In this document: positions 26,449-34,974 of the stretch, one piece after another | How positions within the stretch are numbered: position 1 is the first letter of the stretch | Layout: each line of letters opens with the position of its first letter | NCBI RefSeq assembly: GCF_001544515.1 | Contig: NZ_FCOL02000030.1 | Span: forward strand, 1 to 64,000 | DNA length: 64,000 nucleotides | Direction of reading: 5' to 3' | From: Caballeronia terrestris | Lineage (GTDB): Bacteria; Pseudomonadota; Gammaproteobacteria; Burkholderiales; Burkholderiaceae | Translations under genes and position numbers: made by a program | The notes under the pieces: generated by a model | What the model saw: only the letters and a program-made list of their open reading frames with translations | What the model was told of the DNA's origin: nothing | Database searches by the model: none

Positions 26449-26510
26449 GTAGGGATTCTCCGGGAGCGCGTGGCGCTTGAATTGACTTGGCTGTGTAGTG
26501 CTGAACGGAC

Positions 26511-27506
26511 TTAGGCCGAAAGCCGCCTCTCGACACTCGGCGCATGTCCAAACTGCGCACGATAAGCCTTACTGAAATGACACGGCGAATGAAAGCCACA
26601 AACCGCGGTAACCCGTGCGATAGAAGCATCCGTATTGCGCAATAACTCCCGCGCACGCCGCAACCGCAAGGTCAGGTAGTAGTGCGTAGGCGAAACGCTA
26701 AGGAACATCTTGAACATCCGCTGCAAATGCCTTTGCGACAAATGCACGAGCCGCGCGAGTTCTTCGAGCGATAGCGGCTCTTCGATATTCGCCTCCATCA
26801 GCCGCACGACTTCGATCAGTTCGGCACGCGAGAAGCCAACGCGCGCATCGACGGGAATATGCTGATGATCCGTCGATCCGCGAATCCGCTCGACGATGAA
26901 CTGCTCCGACACCTGCGCCGCATGCGCCTGCCCCAGCCGCATTCCGACGAGATTGAGCATCAGATCGAGCGGCGCAGTCCCGCCCGTACACGTCATCCGA
27001 TCACGATCGATCACGAACAGCTCGTCCGCGAACCGCACATGCGGATAGCTCTTGTGCAGCGGCGACATATCCTCCCAATGCACCGTGCACCGATACCCAT
27101 CGAGCAGATTCGCCGCAAGCAACGCATACGGTCCCGTGCAAATCCCGCCAAGCGGCACGCCTTGCGCCGCGACTTCCTGCAGCATCGCGATCACTTTCTG
27201 ATCGACGTAATCGCGCACATGCCAGCCCGCGCAGACGATCAGCACATCCGGCATGCCGGCTTCGGCGAGCGTCGTCGTCGGCTTGACGGTGATGCCGTTG
27301 CTCGCGCGCGCCGGCTCGCCGTCGGGCGTGATCACCGACCATCGGTAATGCTCCGCCCGCCCGACGTAGTTCGCCATGCGCAACACCTCGACCGCGCTCG
27401 TGAACGCGATCATCGAGAAATTCGGCAGCGTGAGGAAGCCGAAATGCGCCAGCTTCGATAACGGCGAATCGCTCGGCTGCAAAGGTGTGATCGCGTCGCG
27501 TTTCAT
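26511..27506 (-). CDS. GlxA-family regulator, GbdR-like
   Basis: A 331-residue regulator with an N-terminal PfpI-like domain (HFGFLTLPNFSMIAFTSAVE, GGICTGPYALLAANLLDG) and a C-terminal AraC HTH pair (LSQRHLQRMFKMFLSVSPTHY, CGFHSPCHFSKAYRAQFG). In Pseudomonas, GbdR of this family activates betaine and sarcosine catabolism and the betaine transporter in response to betaine or dimethylglycine. This gene sits inside the betaine ABC operon, 6 bp after the permease stop, so a GbdR-like role is likely. The other GlxA-type gene at 23663 is the competing candidate. Confidence 0.82.
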   Translation of the reverse strand: MKRDAITPLQPSDSPLSKLAHFGFLTLPNFSMIAFTSAVEVLRMANYVGRAEHYRWSVITPDGEPARASNGITVKPTTTLAEAGMPDVLIVCAGWHVRDYVDQKVIAMLQEVAAQGVPLGGICTGPYALLAANLLDGYRCTVHWEDMSPLHKSYPHVRFADELFVIDRDRMTCTGGTAPLDLMLNLVGMRLGQAHAAQVSEQFIVERIRGSTDHQHIPVDARVGFSRAELIEVVRLMEANIEEPLSLEELARLVHLSQRHLQRMFKMFLSVSPTHYYLTLRLRRARELLRNTDASIARVTAVCGFHSPCHFSKAYRAQFGHAPSVERRLSA

Positions 27507-27512
27507 CGGCGC

Positions 27513-28415
27513 TCAGCCCTGTTGCGCAGCCGGCGTCCGGCGTACCCGCATCACGCTGCGCAGCCCCGAAAGAAGCGGTGCGCGTGCCATGCCCGGCGAA
27601 CGGCCGAAGCTTTCCGTGATGCGGTCGAGAATGATCGCGAGCAACACCACCGACAAGCCGCTTTCAAAACCCAGCCCGATATCGAGCCGCTGAATGCTGG
27701 CGAGCACGTCGTTGCCGAGACCGCCCGCGCCCACCATCGACGCGATGATCACCATCGAGAGCGCCATCATGATCGTCTGGTTGACGCCCGTCATGATCGA
27801 CGGCAGCGCGTTCGGAAACTGCACCTTGTAGAGCAATTGCCACGGCGTGCACCCGAACGCCTGCCCCGCTTCCACGATCTCGCGATTCACATGCTTGATG
27901 CCGAGCGACGTGAGACGCACCGCCGGCGGCATCGCGAAGATGACGGTCGACAGGATGCCGGGCACGCGGCCGAGCCCGAACAGCATCGCGGCCGGAATCA
28001 GGTAGACGAAGGCGGGCATCGTCTGCATCAGGTCGAGCACGGGGCGCACCGCCATCTCGACGTACTTGCTCTTCGCCGTCCAGATGCCGAGAGGGACGCC
28101 GAGCAGCAAGCTGATCAGCGTCGACGACAGCGTGAGGCCGAGCGTGATCACCATCTGGTCCCAGAAGCCGGTGCCGTAGATGAGCAGCATCGAAAGCAGC
28201 GTGAAAAACGCGAAGCGCCAGCCGACGCGCCACAAGCCGACGCCGACGAAGAGCGCCATCAGCGCCCACATCGGAATGGCTTGCAGGCCGTGCTCGACCA
28301 GGGCGGCAAAACTCTCGATGACCTGGCCGATGGAATCGAACGTCTTGGCGTCGTGATCGAGGAGATAGTGGACGCCGTGATCGACCCAACTACCCAGTGG
28401 AATCATTTCAGACAT
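27513..28415 (-). CDS. choW: Choline/glycine betaine ABC transporter permease
   Basis: A 300-residue inner-membrane protein with about six to seven hydrophobic segments and the permease motif EAGQAFGCTPWQLLYKVQFPNALPSI split around the conserved EAGQA...G loop that contacts the ATPase. Similar to ProW/ChoW/CbcW permeases. Start overlaps the ATPase stop by 8 bp. Confidence 0.88.
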   Translation of the reverse strand: MSEMIPLGSWVDHGVHYLLDHDAKTFDSIGQVIESFAALVEHGLQAIPMWALMALFVGVGLWRVGWRFAFFTLLSMLLIYGTGFWDQMVITLGLTLSSTLISLLLGVPLGIWTAKSKYVEMAVRPVLDLMQTMPAFVYLIPAAMLFGLGRVPGILSTVIFAMPPAVRLTSLGIKHVNREIVEAGQAFGCTPWQLLYKVQFPNALPSIMTGVNQTIMMALSMVIIASMVGAGGLGNDVLASIQRLDIGLGFESGLSVVLLAIILDRITESFGRSPGMARAPLLSGLRSVMRVRRTPAAQQG

Positions 28416-29586
28416 GGGAACCTCGATGGCGCGTTAAGACCTGCAATACGTTCGTCTTGTTGACCGAACCACAATAGGATCCGTCCGCCTCGACGACCGG
28501 CAGCGGGGCGCGGCTCGCGACGACGCGCGAGACGACGTCGTCGAGCGGTGTCGTGCGGTGAATGCATTCGATATGGTTGACCTGCGGCGACGCACTGCCC
28601 ATCGCATCGCGGCACACGAAGCCGCGGATCTTGCGCTCGCTGTCGAGCACGAACGCGTAGTCGGCGCTGCCGTTGAGCGTCGCGGCCACCGACGACGCAT
28701 CGATCTGCGGCGAGTGCTTCATCAGCGGCACGGCGTCGGTCTGCATCAGGTCGCCTGCGGTGAGATAGCGGCTCGTGTCGATGCCGTCGAAGAACGCCTG
28801 CACGTAGTCGTCGGCGGGATTCGTGATGATTTCCTGCGGCGTGCCGATCTGCACGACGCGCCCGCCTTCCATGATCGCGATGCGCGTGCCGATGCGCATC
28901 GCTTCTTCGAGATCGTGCGACACGAAGAGAATCGTGCGCTGCTGCTCGCGCTGCAAATCGAGCAGCACGTTCTGCATTTCCTTGCGCTTCAACGGATCGA
29001 GCGCGGAAAAGGCCTCGTCCATGATCATCAGCGACGGGTTGACCGCCAGCGCCCGAGCCAGCCCCACACGCTGCTGCATCCCGCCCGAGAGCTGCGCGGG
29101 CAGCTTCTGCGCGAAGGGCGCGAGACCGACCTGCTCGAGCACGGTCATCGCGCGCTTCTCGCGTTCCTTGCGCCCGATGCCCGCCACTTCGAGCCCGAAC
29201 GCCGCGTTCGAGAGCACCGTGCGCTGCGGCATCAGCGCGAACGACTGGAACACCATGCTCATGTCCTTGCGGCGCAGCGCGGTGAGTTCCGAGCGCGGCA
29301 CCGAGGCGACGTCGCGCCCGTCGATCAGCACCTTGCCGGCCGTCGGCTCGACGAGACGATTGATCAGGCGAATGAGCGTCGACTTGCCGGAGCCGGAGAG
29401 GCCCATCAGCACGAAGATTTCGCCTTCCTTCACTTCGAACGACACGTTATGGACGCCGACGATCTGGCCGGTGCGCGCGAAGACTTCTTCCTTCGTCGCG
29501 CCGCCTGCCAGCATGTCGATCGCTTGTTTCGGGCTGCTGCCGAACACCTTGCACAGCCCTTCTACCACGACCTTGGGGGAATTCAT
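28408..29586 (-). CDS. choV: Choline/glycine betaine ABC transporter ATP-binding protein
   Basis: A 392-residue ATPase of the ProV type. Walker A is GLSGSGKSTLIRLI, the signature is LSGGMQQRVGLARAL, and Walker B is SLMIMDEAFSALDP. The C-terminal ~110 residues look like a CBS-domain pair, which in this family tunes transport to ionic strength. The start at 29586 has GGAGAG upstream; the more distal in-frame Met (29634) is disfavoured. First gene of the transporter operon. Confidence 0.9.
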   Translation of the reverse strand: MNSPKVVVEGLCKVFGSSPKQAIDMLAGGATKEEVFARTGQIVGVHNVSFEVKEGEIFVLMGLSGSGKSTLIRLINRLVEPTAGKVLIDGRDVASVPRSELTALRRKDMSMVFQSFALMPQRTVLSNAAFGLEVAGIGRKEREKRAMTVLEQVGLAPFAQKLPAQLSGGMQQRVGLARALAVNPSLMIMDEAFSALDPLKRKEMQNVLLDLQREQQRTILFVSHDLEEAMRIGTRIAIMEGGRVVQIGTPQEIITNPADDYVQAFFDGIDTSRYLTAGDLMQTDAVPLMKHSPQIDASSVAATLNGSADYAFVLDSERKIRGFVCRDAMGSASPQVNHIECIHRTTPLDDVVSRVVASRAPLPVVEADGSYCGSVNKTNVLQVLTRHRGSHV

Positions 29587-29915
29587 TGAATGCTCTCCTA
29601 GCGTCGCGGACGTGCGTCCGCGCTGTGCATACATAGTTGCTAGAAAAAAGTGCGCCTAGCCGACTATTTGCGACAACCACATGAGGAAATACGACAACGG
29701 AATATGGCGCAAAAGGCGTCCCAGTGGAGGAATCCTTGTGCGACAAGGGTTTGCGCGCGGTCGCCGACAAAAAGAAGAGGTTTTTGGCGTGTCGCGCTGA
29801 AGCAAGTCTGGACAAAATATTTCGACAATGAAACGAACGTGCGGACGTAAAGATGCGGGGCGCTGTGCCGTTAACACGGCTGAAAGTCCCCTTCCCCATC
29901 AGAATTCGCAAGTCA
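29587..29915. other. Divergent intergenic region, transporter operon / chemoreceptor
   Basis: A stretch of about 330 bp, AT-richer in its left half. It holds an inverted repeat at 29734-29748 (listed separately) and presumably both promoters. If the chemoreceptor starts at the upstream ATG (29853), the region is correspondingly shorter. Confidence 0.5.
29734..29748. promoter_or_regulatory. Candidate operator, CCTTGT-GCG-ACAAGG
   Basis: A perfect 6+6 bp inverted repeat with a 3-base centre, 148 bp upstream of the ABC operon start. A further GCGACAA half-copy lies ~70 bp to the left, closer to that start. It may be a regulator site for the GlxA-type protein in the operon; this is untested inference. 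Confidence 0.35.
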
Positions 29916-31871
29916 ATGCCATTTCACAAGATACGCCGCGCGAACGTCGGCGCGAAGTTCGCCATCCTCGCGTGCGCGCTCGCCGCAGTCATCATCGCCA
30001 GTTTCACGATCGCCGTGACCCGTTCGGCGGGCGAGCAGGTCAGAGAGCACGCGATGGCGCGCGTCGAAAGCCAGGAGCGCTCGATCGCCACGATGATCGG
30101 CCTGTACAACAAGGCCGTGAGCGCCGAAGCCGCGCGCTTCATGTCGCTCTTCACGAGTTTCGTGCCGCAGGATTTCGCCCTCGACGAAACGCGCAGCGTC
30201 GATATCGGCGGGGTCGCGACGCCAACGCTCACCGCCGGCGGTACGCCGCTCAACCTCGATTTTTCGATCCCCGACGCGTTTCTCGCCAAGAGCGGCGCGA
30301 TCGCAACCGTCTTCGCGCGCACCGGTGACGACTTCGTGCGCGTCACCACGTCGCTAAAAAAGCAGGACGGCGCGCGCGCCGTCGGCACGCTGCTCGACCG
30401 CAAGGGCCCGGCTTACACGCCCGTGCTGGCGGGCAAGCCGTACATCGGCATCGCGGCGCTGTTCGGCAAGCAGTACATCACCGAGTACAAGCCCGTCACC
30501 GATGCGTCCGGACGCGTGATCGGCGCGCTCTTCGTCGGTGTCGATGTGAGCGCCACCTTCGCGACGCTCCAGCAAAACATCCGCGACCTGACGATCGGCG
30601 AAAGCGGCTATTACTTCGTCGTCGATGCGTCGAACGGCGCGAATCGCGGCAAGCTGATCGTGCATCCGGGCAGCGAAGGACAGCCCGCCGACGAAGGTGT
30701 TGCGCCGTTCAGGCAGATGCTCGACGCGGGCAGCGGGCACATCGTGTTCGACGGCCGCGGCGTCGCGGGCGCCGATCCGAAGGTTCACGGCGGCGCTAAA
30801 GAAATCGCCTTCGCGACGGTGCCGGAATGGCAATGGCTGATCGGCGGCGTTGCATATCGCGACGAGCTGCTGGCAGGCGTCAACGCGAGCCGCAATCGCT
30901 TCCTGCTGCTCGGCCTTCTCGTTGTGGGCGCGCTCGTCGCGGCGCTCCTCTACGCGGTGAAGAAGCTGATCGGCCAGCCGCTCGACGACGTCACGAAGGC
31001 GTCCGAGCGCATCGCCGCCGGCGATTTGACCGTGCGCATCGACTCGACGCGCGAGGACGATATCGGCCGCCTGATGCACGCGATCGACGGCATCGCGAGC
31101 GGCCTCGCGCGCATCGTCTCGCAGGTGCGCCACGCGTCGGCGGACATGTCGGACGCGACCGGGCGCATCGCGTCCGGCAGCAGCGACATCTCGATGCGCA
31201 TCGCCACGCAGGCGAGCAGCCTTGAGGAAACCGCGGCGAGCATGGAGGAAATCACGTCCACCGTGCAGCAGAACGCGGCGAACACGTTGCAGGCGGACAA
31301 GCTGGTCGCGTCCGCGTCGGATGCGGCGCGCCAGGGCGGCGAGGCGGTCGGGCGCGTGGTCGCGACGATGGGCGAAATCGATGCTTCGGCGCGCAAGATC
31401 GCCGATATCACGTCGGTGATCCAGGGCATCGCGTTCCAGACGAACATTCTTGCGCTGAACGCCGCCGTCGAAGCGGCGCGCGCGGGCGAGCACGGCAAGG
31501 GGTTTGCGGTGGTGGCCTCCGAAGTGCGCGGCCTCGCGGCGCGCAGTGCGGCGGCCGTGAAGGAGATCGAGGGGCTGATCGCCGACTCGGTCGGCAAGGT
31601 GTCGGACGGCTACCGCATCGCGGAGGAAGCGAGCGGCACGATGAACGGCATCGTCGAGCGCGTGGCGCACGTGAACGCGATCATCGGCGAGATCAGCGCG
31701 GCGTCGCGCGAGCAGTCGAGCGGGATCGAGCAGGTCAACATCGCCGTGATGCAGATCGGCGAGGCGACGCAGCAGAATGCGGCGCTCGTCGGCGAGGCGG
31801 AGCACTCGACCGCCGGTTTGCGCGATCAGGCGGAGCGACTCGCGCAGGCGGTGAGCGTGTTTCGGGTTTGA
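29916..31871 (+). CDS. Methyl-accepting chemotaxis protein with Cache sensor domain
   Basis: A chemoreceptor of 651 residues from the ATG at 29916; an ATG at 29853 would add 21. Membrane helix at ~15-36, a periplasmic Cache-type domain at ~40-320 (YITEYKPVTDASGRVIGALF, IGESGYYFVVD), a second helix at ~326-350, HAMP, and the signalling hairpin with the near-invariant FQTNILALNAAVEAARAGE. There is no C-terminal pentapeptide for CheR/CheB. It is divergent from the choline/betaine transporter operon, so sensing of a quaternary amine is possible; Cache receptors bind many small molecules. Confidence 0.88.
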   Translation: MPFHKIRRANVGAKFAILACALAAVIIASFTIAVTRSAGEQVREHAMARVESQERSIATMIGLYNKAVSAEAARFMSLFTSFVPQDFALDETRSVDIGGVATPTLTAGGTPLNLDFSIPDAFLAKSGAIATVFARTGDDFVRVTTSLKKQDGARAVGTLLDRKGPAYTPVLAGKPYIGIAALFGKQYITEYKPVTDASGRVIGALFVGVDVSATFATLQQNIRDLTIGESGYYFVVDASNGANRGKLIVHPGSEGQPADEGVAPFRQMLDAGSGHIVFDGRGVAGADPKVHGGAKEIAFATVPEWQWLIGGVAYRDELLAGVNASRNRFLLLGLLVVGALVAALLYAVKKLIGQPLDDVTKASERIAAGDLTVRIDSTREDDIGRLMHAIDGIASGLARIVSQVRHASADMSDATGRIASGSSDISMRIATQASSLEETAASMEEITSTVQQNAANTLQADKLVASASDAARQGGEAVGRVVATMGEIDASARKIADITSVIQGIAFQTNILALNAAVEAARAGEHGKGFAVVASEVRGLAARSAAAVKEIEGLIADSVGKVSDGYRIAEEASGTMNGIVERVAHVNAIIGEISAASREQSSGIEQVNIAVMQIGEATQQNAALVGEAEHSTAGLRDQAERLAQAVSVFRV

Positions 31872-31892
31872 GGGTGTCGAAGCGCCGCGTTT

Positions 31893-32510
31893 TTAAGACG
31901 TCGGCCGGATCATTTCGAACATTTCGCCGATTTGCGCGTAGTCGCCGCGATAACCGGCGCGCATGATCGGGCGGGCGGCGGCGGTATCGAAGAGACCGTC
32001 CTTCAGGAATTCCTTGCGGATATGCACGCCGACCACTTGCCCGAGCGCGAGCCAGTTGTCCATCGGCTCGCCGGCGAGGTTCTTCAGCCGCACGATCTGC
32101 AGCAGCTTGCATTCGAGCGCCGCCGGCGATTCGCCCACGTGCGGCACGCTCACATTGCGTCCGGGCGCTTTCGTGAGACCGGCAAGCTCGAATTCATCGA
32201 CATCATGCGCAACCGGCGCCGACGTGCGGTTCATGCGCTCGCCGAGTTCGCGCGTCGACAGGTTCCAGACGAATTCGCCCGTCGCCTCGATGTTGCGGAT
32301 GCTGTCCTTATAACCCTCGCTCGAGAATCCGATGATCGACGGAAGGCTCGCGAATGCGCCGAAAAAGCTGTAGGGCGCGAGATTGACGCGGCCGTGAGCG
32401 TCGCGGCTCGAGATCCAGCCGATCAGGCGCGGGGCGACGATCGCCTTGAACGGATCATGGCGCAGGCCGTGGCCTTCTTGCGGGTCGTAGAAATGGACGT
32501 CGTCGGTCAT
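31893..32510 (-). CDS. Flavin reductase-like (FMN-binding) family protein
   Basis: A 205-residue flavoprotein of the split-barrel flavin reductase family. Typical stretches are RLIGWISSRDAHGRVNLAPYSFF, DSIRNIEATGEFVWNLST and the later VVGVHIRKEFLKDGLFD. The start at 32510 is set by the first conserved residues (MTDDVHFYDPQEGHG); the long upstream extension in frame is not family-like. It stands alone, convergent with the chemoreceptor, so the partner oxygenase, if any, is unknown. Confidence 0.8.
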   Translation of the reverse strand: MTDDVHFYDPQEGHGLRHDPFKAIVAPRLIGWISSRDAHGRVNLAPYSFFGAFASLPSIIGFSSEGYKDSIRNIEATGEFVWNLSTRELGERMNRTSAPVAHDVDEFELAGLTKAPGRNVSVPHVGESPAALECKLLQIVRLKNLAGEPMDNWLALGQVVGVHIRKEFLKDGLFDTAAARPIMRAGYRGDYAQIGEMFEMIRPTS

Positions 32511-32768
32511 GGTCTGCGCTTTGGATTCTTCGGGGAGACCAAGAATAGCGCAGGGCGGCGCCACACGCCTGTGGCGGCTCGTTCGCGAAAAGCGGACAAA
32601 AAAATAGCGCCGAATGGCGCTTGCAGCGGACGTCGACGGATTGCCGTCGAGTAAAGAAGATAAAGCTAGAAAAACTACATCTTGGACCACATGAAAGCGG
32701 GCGGGCAAAACGGGTCGAGTGACCTTTTTTGATGCTTTGTTACTGTCCCGCGCCGCTTCCCTTCAAGC

Positions 32769-32921
32769 TCACAGACGAATTCCGAAAGCGGTGCCGCGTG
32801 CCTTGCGAGCGCGCTCTGCTTCACGATATCGGGCTTGATACGAGTAGTCCGAGTCCATCGGCAGGTGCGGCGATTCGAACAGCGATGCGAATTTTTGCAG
32901 CAGGGCGAACAGATAGCTCAT
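32769..32921 (-). CDS. Small protein, 50 aa
   Basis: A 50-residue gene. The protein begins MSYLFALLQKFASLFES, an amphipathic helix, and ends in a basic helix rich in Arg/Ala (RYREAERARKARGTAFG). A CGGAG site lies seven bases before the ATG and a consensus-like promoter lies 43 bp upstream. The layout resembles small DUF3563-type proteins of Burkholderia, but I cannot confirm membership. It may bind membranes or a protein partner. Confidence 0.7.
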   Translation of the reverse strand: MSYLFALLQKFASLFESPHLPMDSDYSYQARYREAERARKARGTAFGIRL

Positions 32922-32963
32922 GTCAGACTCCGGTTGGTTGTGCAGGGTTTTCCCTTAGGAAGA

Positions 32964-32992
32964 ATTATAGGGTTTTTACCTACATATTTCTA
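32964..32992 (-). promoter_or_regulatory. Sigma-70-type promoter of the 50-aa gene
   Basis: On the minus strand, TAGAAA (32992-32987) and a perfect TATAAT (32969-32964) are separated by exactly 17 bp. The expected start near 32957 would leave a leader of about 36 bases before the ATG at 32921. Confidence 0.65.
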
Positions 32993-33158
32993 GTGCAACG
33001 CAGCATTTTTAGGTAGTTTTTCTACAATATTGTGTTTCAGCGGTGGTCGGGGATTTGGGGGCGGGTCGGAGAGCGGCTTCTGGCGGGGAAATGCTGGGTT
33101 CGGCGACGGGTGTCGCGTTCGCGTCACGCTGCGCCGTCGCAGCGCTTTTGCGGACGTG

Positions 33159-34592
33159 TTAATGCGTCTTTGAGGATTTGTGACGCCGCGGATGCGCGTT
33201 GACGGGTCGAATCGGCGATGGATCGGCGGATTCCTTGGGCGTCGTCAGCGCGATCGAGGTGGCGATGTTGGCCGAATCGGTGTCGAAGATCGAGGCGAGC
33301 GTCGCCTGCTGGTCCAGCATCAGTTGCTCGATGCGCTCCTGTTGCTGCGCGCTCTCGCGGGTCATGCGCTGGAGCAAGAGCGTCTGCGCGATCCCGGTCA
33401 CGACCGTGACGAGCATCGCGCAGACGATGATCGTCAACATCGTTTTCATGCGGCGCGAGTGGGTGCGCGAGGCCGCGCGCTGGTCGGCGATCACGGCGTA
33501 GAGCGCGTCGACGGTGTCCGCGAAGGCCGTAGCGCGAGCGCGGTCGAGATTGGGTGCGGCGTCCGAGGCGGTGCGGCGGCGATCGTCTTCGATCAATGCG
33601 GCCGCTAGCGATGCGGGGCTGGCGTGCGGTGAGGCGGCCGCGGGGGATGCTGCGGCCGCGTCTTTTCCAGCTTGCGCGGGAGCGCTGGCACCCGGATTTG
33701 TGGCCGAAGCGGCGCTCGATGCTGACGGCGCGGATTCTGTGGACGAAGCGGCGCCCAAGGTTGATCGCGCGGTTACTGCGGCCGAAGCGTGCATCGGGGC
33801 GAACGGCACGGCTTCCGCACCGTTCCCCAATGTGGGATTCGCCGCCGACGTTACTCGTTGTCCCGGTAACGCGCTCGGTGCAACAGGGTGCGCTCCCGCG
33901 TTCGATCCCGAAGGCACGTCCAGCCCCCGCGACGCGCTCGACTCCGCGGCGGCATCGATTGGCGCGGCTTCGCTGGGATTCGAATCTGTAACTGCATCCG
34001 CCGCCGTGGCAGCGTTTAGCCCCGGTGGCGCAGTCGATTCCGCTCCGTCACGAAATTGCGTCGCGTCGCGCGGGCCCGATGCTGCGTCCGACGCCACGCC
34101 CTCGCCACGCTTGGCCGCTGCCGCAGTCGTCGCGCTGACCACCCGTGCCGCCAATACCGCTTTCCCGCGTTTTGATTCGGCAGCATCGTTCGTGTCGTCA
34201 TCGATTAGTGAGGCCGTGGCATCGGCCGCTTGGACGACAGCACCCGCCACCGCCCGCCCCGCTCGCTTCCCCGATCCCGCCTCGCCGTTGATCGCCGTCG
34301 ATTGCACCGCTGCCATGAACACCTCCGGCAGTTCGAACCCAGCGAGCGTGCCCTGCCGGATGTCGGTGTTCATTGCCTGGAAGGTCGCGCGCTCGGTGTC
34401 CTCGGCGAAGAGATCGAGCGTGGTGTCGCCGGCTGGCGCGCTCGACAGTTGCGCGAGCCGTTGCGCCGAGCGCGCGGCGCGGGCGAGTTTCTTGTCGGTA
34501 TCGGTGCTGGAGATTGCAGACGCATCGCCAGTGCGACGCGACTGCCTCGCGGATTTGACTGACGGAACGTTTTTTACAGCGGAATCTGGCAT
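33159..34592 (-). CDS. Ala-rich protein with one C-terminal membrane helix
   Basis: A 477-residue protein of no family I recognise. Residues 1-110 are charged and partly ordered (RAARSAQRLAQLSSAPAGDT, ERATFQAMNTDIRQGTLAGF, resembling phasin-like helices only loosely). Residues ~150-345 are low-complexity Ala/Ser/Pro. A single membrane helix lies at ~385-407 (MLTIIVCAMLVTVVTG), followed by a Gln-rich coiled coil and a basic tail (PRRHKSSKTH). There is no signal peptide, so the long part is probably cytoplasmic. A long open frame on the opposite strand is a by-product of the GC bias. Confidence 0.65.
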   Translation of the reverse strand: MPDSAVKNVPSVKSARQSRRTGDASAISSTDTDKKLARAARSAQRLAQLSSAPAGDTTLDLFAEDTERATFQAMNTDIRQGTLAGFELPEVFMAAVQSTAINGEAGSGKRAGRAVAGAVVQAADATASLIDDDTNDAAESKRGKAVLAARVVSATTAAAAKRGEGVASDAASGPRDATQFRDGAESTAPPGLNAATAADAVTDSNPSEAAPIDAAAESSASRGLDVPSGSNAGAHPVAPSALPGQRVTSAANPTLGNGAEAVPFAPMHASAAVTARSTLGAASSTESAPSASSAASATNPGASAPAQAGKDAAAASPAAASPHASPASLAAALIEDDRRRTASDAAPNLDRARATAFADTVDALYAVIADQRAASRTHSRRMKTMLTIIVCAMLVTVVTGIAQTLLLQRMTRESAQQQERIEQLMLDQQATLASIFDTDSANIATSIALTTPKESADPSPIRPVNAHPRRHKSSKTH

Positions 34593-34974
34593 GAGTTCGT
34601 CGAGCGGCGGCCGGAAAAGTCGGCGAGCGGAAAGAAAATGCGGACCGGTATTTTTTGAGACGGCATTGTCGCACGGCTCAACGCCTTGACTGGCGGGAAT
34701 CTGCGCGATTCGGCAGATGTTTCGACGACTGTCGTTTGGAGGTGGTCTGGGGCGTGGCGAACGTCAAATAACGCCCGACTTGGTCTCCGATGTAGGGCAC
34801 TGTCGTAACCGCCGCCGCGGTGCCGCCACGCACCTTTGTCTGAATTCGCGAAGAGTTGCGTAAGCCCGCAGATTCACTTCAACTAAACCGTCAATTGCGG
34901 CGCCTTGAGCACGAAGGCCGCCGCTTGCGGATCGACGACGATTGCAGCGAGCAGCGGCGCGCGGGCGACGCTCC
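34593..34974. other. Intergenic region without a supported gene
   Basis: About 380 bp between the Ala-rich protein and mgtC. It holds a short minus-strand frame just after the mgtC stop (34886-34974) that reads ARAPLLAAIVVDPQAAAF before a stop, possibly a decayed gene end, but it is too short to call. Nothing else seen. Confidence 0.45.

Noticed and set aside
33514..34689. 391-codon plus-strand frame opposite the Ala-rich protein
   Set aside because: Low-complexity Ala/Ser/Pro/Arg with no start signal. It is less likely than the minus-strand frame, which has a membrane helix and ordered ends, though both are low-complexity in the middle.
34886..34974. Short minus-strand frame after mgtC with coding-like composition
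   Set aside because: About 30 codons, only a possible TTG start, and no family match; it may be a decayed gene end but cannot be supported.
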